Shown here piece after piece: positions 59,737-64,000 of a stretch of DNA of 64,000 nucleotides. The stretch is from Clostridia bacterium. GTDB lineage: Bacteria; Bacillota; Clostridia; Christensenellales; Aristaeellaceae. The notes below the pieces were generated by a model that worked only from the letters and a program-made list of their open reading frames with translations, was not told where the DNA came from and searched no databases. Within the stretch, counting starts at the first letter, position 1, and every line of letters begins with the position of its first letter. Position numbers and translations under genes: made by a program. The stretch is taken from contig JAFZPI010000028.1 in NCBI GenBank assembly GCA_017552615.1, positions 62,001-126,000 of the forward strand, written 5' to 3'.

Positions 59737-60885
59737 TTAGTCAAACAGGAAAGGGAGAATGTAGTAGAAATAGGTGTATAACGCGCTGACCGTATGGGTA
59801 CCGTCAATCATCATGGAGCAGAAAGTATTCTCATCCAGAAAGAACATTTCGTCATATTCCAGTAAGGAAATCATTTGCTTTGTGGAAATATCAAAAGCTT
59901 CATCATCCGTACCTGTTGCAACAAACAACATGAAGTCATTCCATCCGTAACCTTGCAGCATGACAGCGTCATACAGTGCCCGAGCGGACACTTCGCTGTC
60001 GAAAATGCCGGATGTATTGCCTTCTCCGTCATCCCAACTGGCTTCACTGATGGGCAGGAACCATTTGAAGGCCTGCATCTGCTGAAGGAACACATACCAA
60101 GTGGCGACACCGCCCAGGGAGAATCCCGCGATCCCGCGGTGATTTCTTGACGCGACGATGTCCTCAAGGGACGTGGATGCAGCATAGGTTCTGCACTGCT
60201 CTTCGACTTGCGGAATGAGGTCTTCCACCAATTCCCAGGGAAAAGATGTGGTCACTTCCACTTGCTTTTCGAGCGGAAGCTGCCGACCGGAACCATCGGC
60301 GGGATAGTAGGTTGCGGCGACAATAATCATGGGTTCCATTAGTCTGTCTTCGATCATATGGTCCAGCAGGTTCTGCAGCTTTGTAGGTTCGTCAGGGCTC
60401 AGGTATCCCAAGGGTGAGCCGTTCGAACCGTGCAGGAGGTACAGGACATTGTACGGTTGATCCGACTCGTCATAACCGGCCGGAAAGTAAACCATGACGG
60501 ATTTCACGGTTTCTTCTGCGGAAGTCCCATCCGTTGTACTCCCGGCTGTAAAATAATAGATTTTCTCCACGCGTCCCGGGTGTTCCGCCGCTGTCAGATA
60601 GCTTTCCGGGACATCGTCAGAGGAAAACTCACTCAACGCAAGCATCGGAGAATCGGAAAGTTCATCCGTCTCCATATCCGATTCCGTGTCTATTTCATCT
60701 TCAACCAGAGACCAATCGACGTCCTTAGGGGAAACGCCATCGATCGGAGCCGGGAGTTCCGGTGTTTCCGCGTGTGAAATACTGCACGAGAAGCAAATGA
60801 TCAAGGCACTGCACAAGGCAATCATCTTATGTCTGGTATAGTTTTTCTTGCATGTTTTCCGGTGCTGGTCGGATGTCTGATTCAT
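59737..60885 (-). CDS. Secreted esterase D/CE1-like esterase
   Basis: A 382-residue exported esterase. The hydrophobic stretch MIALCSALIICFSCSISHAE after a basic N-terminus is a late signal peptide. Catalytic Ser in GIAGFSLGGVATWY, oxyanion-region LLHGSNGSPLGYLSPDEPTK, and the C-terminal His in DGTHTVSALYTYF. Homologues deacetylate or deferuloylate xylan. Promoter and SD (AAAAGGAGCAAACGAC) support the start. It faces away from xylulokinase, with which it may share xylan use. Confidence 0.82.
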   Translation of the reverse strand: MNQTSDQHRKTCKKNYTRHKMIALCSALIICFSCSISHAETPELPAPIDGVSPKDVDWSLVEDEIDTESDMETDELSDSPMLALSEFSSDDVPESYLTAAEHPGRVEKIYYFTAGSTTDGTSAEETVKSVMVYFPAGYDESDQPYNVLYLLHGSNGSPLGYLSPDEPTKLQNLLDHMIEDRLMEPMIIVAATYYPADGSGRQLPLEKQVEVTTSFPWELVEDLIPQVEEQCRTYAASTSLEDIVASRNHRGIAGFSLGGVATWYVFLQQMQAFKWFLPISEASWDDGEGNTSGIFDSEVSARALYDAVMLQGYGWNDFMLFVATGTDDEAFDISTKQMISLLEYDEMFFLDENTFCSMMIDGTHTVSALYTYFYYILPFLFD

Positions 60886-60911
60886 GTCGTTTGCTCCTTT
60901 TCCGATATGGT

Positions 60912-60940
60912 CATATAGATCCTGTCTTTATCGTAGTCAA
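60912..60940 (-). promoter_or_regulatory. Promoter of the CE1-like esterase gene
   Basis: Minus-strand TTGACT (60935-60940), 17-base spacer, TATATG (60912-60917). Confidence 0.65.
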
Positions 60941-61035
60941 TATATCACGGCTTTGTGAAAACAAGATGATACCAATTGAAAAGTAGCTGAAAACGGGATG
61001 TACACAGATGCTTCTGCATTTGCACTTTTTCCTCG

Positions 61036-61064
61036 TTGACACAATTCTTTTGCGTGGGTATAAT
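61036..61064 (+). promoter_or_regulatory. Consensus promoter of xylB
   Basis: TTGACA (61036-61041), 17-base spacer, TATAAT (61059-61064), exact consensus. Confidence 0.9.
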
Positions 61065-61123
61065 GAAAACCGACACTGACGAACCGATATCCAATCTATT
61101 CGAACGACAGGGAGGAAAACGCC

Positions 61124-62647
61124 ATGAAATATGTTCTCGGTATTGACCTGGGCACTTCCGGAACCAAGACCGTTCTCTTTGACCAGGAAGGCAAAGCGCA
61201 GGCTTCGTGCACCGTGGAGTATCCGATGTACCAGCCCCACAACGGCTGGGCGGAACAGGATCCCATGGACTGGTACAACGCTTCCGTGACCACGATCCGC
61301 ACGGTGCTCGAGAAGAGCGGTGTGGACAAGAAAGACGTGGTGGCGCTGGGCATTTCCGGCCAGATGCACGGCCTGGTCATGCTGGACGAAAAGGGCCAGG
61401 TACTGCGCCGGTCGATCATTTGGTGCGACCAGCGCACGGCGAAGGAGTGCGACGAGATCCACGCGAAGGTCGGCAAGGCCCGGCTGATCGAGATCACGGC
61501 AAACCCGGCACTGACCGGCTTTACCCTGTCCAAGCTCCTCTGGGTCCGCAACAACGAGCCTGAGAACTACAAGAAGTGCGCGCACATTCTCCTGCCGAAG
61601 GACTTCGTGCGCTATATGCTGACCGGCGACTTCGCCACGGAGGTCAGCGATGCCAGCGGCATGCAGATGCTCGACGTGCCGAACCGCTGCTGGTCCAAGG
61701 AACTGCTGAAGACCCTGGATATCGACGAGAGCCTGCTGGCGAAGGTCTATGAGAGCCCCGAAGTCACCGGCCATATCTCCGACGAGGCCGCGAAGCTGAC
61801 CGGCCTGTCCCCGGAGACGCTCGTCGTAGGCGGCGCGGGCGACAACGCGGCGGCAGCCGTGGGCACCGGCGTGGTGGAGGACGGCAAGGCTTTCACGACG
61901 ATCGGCACCAGCGGCGTGGTCTTCGCGCACACCGACAAGCTGGCCATCGACCCGAAGGGCCGTGTGCACACCTTCTGCTGCGCTGTCCCCGGCGCGTGGC
62001 ACGTGATGGGCGTGACCCAGGGCGCGGGACTGAGTCTGAAATGGTTCCGCGATACGTTCTGCGGCCCGGAGAAGGACGCGGCTGTCCAGCTCGGTGTGGA
62101 TCCCTATGACCTGCTGAACAAGGAAGCGGCACTCTCGCCGATCGGCTCCAATAAGCTGCTCTATGCGCCTTATCTGATGGGCGAGCGCACCCCGCACCTT
62201 GACGCGGACTGCCGCGGCATGTTCTTCGGTCTTTCCGCCATGCACACGCGCCGCGACCTGCTGCGCGCCGTGATGGAGGGCGTGACGTTCTCCCTGGCCG
62301 ACTGCCTGGGCGTCCTGCATGAAATGGGCGTTGAACCTGCCGAAATGCTGGCCTGCGGCGGCGGCGGGCGCTCTCCGCTGTGGCGCCAGATGCTGGCGGA
62401 TGTCTTCGGCTGCCCGGTTGCGACGACCGTCAACACCGAAGGCCCGGCTCTGGGCGTGGCGATCCTCGCGGGCGTCGGCGCCGGCCTGTACAAGTCCGTA
62501 CCCGAGGCCTGCCGCGCGATGATCCGACAGAATCCGGCCCAACAGCCCATCGCGGAGAACGTACCGGTGTACGCGAAGTTCTATGAAGTGTACAAGGGCC
62601 TTTATCCCGCAAACCGGGAGATGTTCAAGGCGCTGGCGGCGCTGTAA
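61124..62647 (+). CDS. xylB: Xylulokinase
   Basis: A 507-residue FGGY kinase that phosphorylates D-xylulose for the pentose phosphate pathway. VLGIDLGTSGTKTVLFDQEG, the substrate-loop ISGQMHGLVMLDEKG, WCDQRT, and GAGDNAAAAVGTGVVEDGKA are all XylB-type. SD AGGGAGGAAAACGCC. nrdR follows 18 bases later on the same transcript. Xylose isomerase is not in the window. Confidence 0.92.
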   Translation: MKYVLGIDLGTSGTKTVLFDQEGKAQASCTVEYPMYQPHNGWAEQDPMDWYNASVTTIRTVLEKSGVDKKDVVALGISGQMHGLVMLDEKGQVLRRSIIWCDQRTAKECDEIHAKVGKARLIEITANPALTGFTLSKLLWVRNNEPENYKKCAHILLPKDFVRYMLTGDFATEVSDASGMQMLDVPNRCWSKELLKTLDIDESLLAKVYESPEVTGHISDEAAKLTGLSPETLVVGGAGDNAAAAVGTGVVEDGKAFTTIGTSGVVFAHTDKLAIDPKGRVHTFCCAVPGAWHVMGVTQGAGLSLKWFRDTFCGPEKDAAVQLGVDPYDLLNKEAALSPIGSNKLLYAPYLMGERTPHLDADCRGMFFGLSAMHTRRDLLRAVMEGVTFSLADCLGVLHEMGVEPAEMLACGGGGRSPLWRQMLADVFGCPVATTVNTEGPALGVAILAGVGAGLYKSVPEACRAMIRQNPAQQPIAENVPVYAKFYEVYKGLYPANREMFKALAAL

Positions 62648-62665
62648 TCGGACGGAGGAAATGCC

Positions 62666-63142
62666 ATGAGATGTCAGTTTTGCAACTGCACCGAGAGCAA
62701 GGTGATGGATTCCCGGCCCACCGAGGACGGGAGCATCCGGCGCCGCCGGGAGTGTGTCCAGTGCGGAAGGCGCTTCACCACCTATGAGAAGATCGAACAG
62801 CTGCCCCTGATCGTCGTCAAGCGCGACGGCCGCAGGGAGCCTTTCGACGCGGGCAAGATCCGTACAGGCATCCTCCACGCCTGTGACAAGCTCCCGGTTT
62901 CCGCACAGCAGATCGAAGCGGTCTGCCAGCGCGTGGAACAGGCGGCGTACCGCTCCGGTGACGGGGAGATCGCCACCGAGCGCATCGGCGACATGGTCAT
63001 GGCCGAGCTCAAGCAGCTCAATGACGTGGCCTATGTCCGCTTTGCCGCGGTGTATCGCAAGTTTACGGACCTGGGGACTTTCATGGATGAGCTCCAGAAA
63101 CTCCTGAATGAGAACAAGGCCGATCTCGACCACGAGGAATAA
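62666..63142 (+). CDS. nrdR: Transcriptional repressor NrdR
   Basis: A 158-residue zinc-ribbon and ATP-cone repressor of ribonucleotide reductase genes. Zinc fingers MRCQFCNCTESKVMDSRPTE and RECVQCGRRFTTYEKIE; ATP-cone VVKRDGRREPFDAGKIRTGI. It follows xylB by 18 bases. No NrdR box upstream was searched beyond eye inspection. Confidence 0.94.
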   Translation: MRCQFCNCTESKVMDSRPTEDGSIRRRRECVQCGRRFTTYEKIEQLPLIVVKRDGRREPFDAGKIRTGILHACDKLPVSAQQIEAVCQRVEQAAYRSGDGEIATERIGDMVMAELKQLNDVAYVRFAAVYRKFTDLGTFMDELQKLLNENKADLDHEE

Positions 63143-63155
63143 GCGAAATCAAAAA

Positions 63156-63188
63156 GGGAGGCACAGTCGAAAGCCGTGTCTCCCTATT
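63156..63188. terminator. Terminator between nrdR and the DUF3795 gene
   Basis: 9-bp stem GGGAGGCAC/GTGTCTCCC (one G-U) with an 11-base loop, AAAAA on the left. Confidence 0.75.
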
Positions 63189-63211
63189 CTTTGCGGGTTT
63201 TCAGGGACTTT

Positions 63212-63613
63212 TCAACCGCGCTTTCCCGTATCGATAAACCGGATCAGTGCCTCCAGGTCGTCAAAATCATCATAGTCGCCCATGATCCCTTCCCTGTGGT
63301 AGACGATCCCGGCCTTTTCGTTGGCTTCCAGGCGGTCCAACAGCGCTTCCGTGCCAAACCGGCGGGCATATTCCGTAAATGCCAGGGCTTTGATCTTGTT
63401 GGCGAAAAGCCCTTTCCGGCAAGCTGTCTCCGGGCATGCCCAGCAGGCAGCCACACCTTTGGCCAGGCAGCATTTCCTGTTTTCGCACCAGTCAGCGTCC
63501 TTGCACCAAGAGAGGTCCTTGAACCCATCCTGTTTGCAGCCTTTGCATTTCACATTTTCAGAGCACAGGCAACAGGCCAGCCCGCACCTGGCGATCCCCA
63601 ATTCGCGTTTCAT
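63212..63613 (-). CDS. DUF3795 cysteine-rich protein
   Basis: A 133-residue protein with a Cys-rich N-terminus (ARCGLACCLCSENVKCKGCK, WCENRKCCLAKG, WACPETACRKG), the DUF3795 pattern, likely binding zinc or an Fe-S cluster; the C-terminal half is helical. SD CCAAGGAGGAAACCG. A strong minus-strand promoter lies upstream. Function unknown. Confidence 0.82.
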   Translation of the reverse strand: MKRELGIARCGLACCLCSENVKCKGCKQDGFKDLSWCKDADWCENRKCCLAKGVAACWACPETACRKGLFANKIKALAFTEYARRFGTEALLDRLEANEKAGIVYHREGIMGDYDDFDDLEALIRFIDTGKRG

Positions 63614-63673
63614 CGGTTTCCTCCTTGGATAATCATGCCGAAATCAAACGAACAGTGATATACTACAGTTGTG

Positions 63674-63702
63674 ATTATAGACTTTGTGTGGCAGCCAGTC
63701 AA
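63674..63702 (-). promoter_or_regulatory. Promoter of the DUF3795 gene
   Basis: Minus-strand TTGACT (63697-63702), 17-base spacer, TATAAT (63674-63679). Confidence 0.8.
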
Positions 63703-63777
63703 GAATTAGAGCAGGAGAAACCGCAACATCGAAAAAACGGATTTGTATTGATGCATGTGAGGAAGAAGTAAGGTACA

Positions 63778-64000
63778 ATGAATATCATCCAAATCGATGA
63801 AACAAACTTCAACCGGCTTGCCTCGCTGGTCGCGGAATTCCGTGTCACCCTGCGTTCGTACAAGGGGATCGTGTCTGAGCCGGACCCGGAAGAGGGGAGA
63901 GAGGACCTTCAGTTCTTTCAGGAAGCCGGGTATCCGATCTTTGCGGCCGAAGAAGCGGGTAGGCTCACGGGGTATATCGTCTGCCGGATCGAAGGCAGCC
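63778..64000 (+). CDS. GNAT-family N-acetyltransferase, 3' end beyond the window
   Basis: The first 74 codons are inside the window: MNIIQIDETNFNRLASLVAE, then FQEAGYPIFAAEEAGRLTGY and the strand IVCRIEGS, typical of GNAT-fold beta-strands 2-4. The acetyl-CoA-binding loop is outside the window, so the substrate cannot be assessed. AAGGTACA is a weak SD before ATG 63778. Confidence 0.7.
   Translation, partial: MNIIQIDETNFNRLASLVAEFRVTLRSYKGIVSEPDPEEGREDLQFFQEAGYPIFAAEEAGRLTGYIVCRIEGS

Noticed and set aside
60911-63133. Long minus-strand open frame (740 codons) opposite xylB and nrdR
   Set aside because: Rich in Arg/Ala/His with no domain; xylB and nrdR on the other strand have full family motifs and SD sites.

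Overview
The window looks like chromosomal DNA from a GC-rich, Gram-positive-type Clostridia (Bacillota), most plausibly an uncultured gut or rumen member. Evidence seen directly: VanW, DUF1292, DUF951, DUF1934, DegV, Rex, NrdR and an ECF S component; strong AGGAGG ribosome-binding sites and TTGACA/TATAAT promoters with 17-base spacers; no outer-membrane genes; and many secreted proteins with near-identical MKKLLALLLA-type signal peptides. GH20, GH130, a sialate O-acetylesterase, a CE1-like esterase and xylulokinase fit a glycan-degrading lifestyle. A family-level assignment would be guesswork.

Layout. 1-4.6 kb: membrane protein end, GH20 hexosaminidase, solitary peptide-binding lipoprotein-like SBP and two small membrane peptides. 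4.9-12.6 kb: ECF S component, a Gld-like ABC exporter (GldG/GldF/ATPase), a PhoP/PhoR-type two-component system and, divergently, a Na/Pi cotransporter with PhoU domain; the shared intergenic region has 11-bp-phased TTTACA-like repeats. 12.7-18.4 kb: ThrH-like phosphatase, a PIN/Phd toxin-antitoxin pair with a palindromic operator, sialate O-acetylesterase, a secreted acidic-tail protein and GH130. 18.5-24.8 kb: secreted DUF6273-type protein, a duplicated pair of small secreted proteins, TrmB, a VanY-fold protein that has lost its zinc ligands, and a mannitol-dehydrogenase-family oxidoreductase. 24.9-28.1 kb: Fic (class III), rbfA, nrnA, truB, DUF1292. 28.3-28.9 kb: YefM/YoeB.

28.9-33.7 kb (minus): ispE, DUF951, VanW, CHAP hydrolase and an unknown secreted protein. 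33.9-35.5 kb: DUF1934, unknown, UlaG-like MBL hydrolase. 35.6-40.6 kb (minus): Mrp ATPase, membrane protein, DegV, LCP protein, zinc-ribbon membrane protein. 40.8-43.6 kb: membrane-anchored unknown, TIGR04076, three paralogous double-glycine leader peptides, an AT-rich stretch with a candidate RNA, and tRNA-Met/tRNA-fMet. 43.7-48.6 kb: 661-residue unknown, FGGY kinase, secreted tyrosine phosphatase. 48.7-59.2 kb: CotH-like, acyl-ACP thioesterase, secreted unknown, zinc-ribbon/TPR giant, Rex, VanW/G5, atypical response regulator. 59.4-64 kb: a double-glycine leader fused to LysM, CE1-like esterase, xylB, nrdR, DUF3795, GNAT fragment.

Most novel material: the double-glycine leader family including a LysM cargo, the VanY pseudoenzyme, the zinc-ribbon/TPR membrane proteins, and the Fic gene sitting at the head of the rbfA operon. 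No CRISPR array, rRNA, transposase or integrase was seen.
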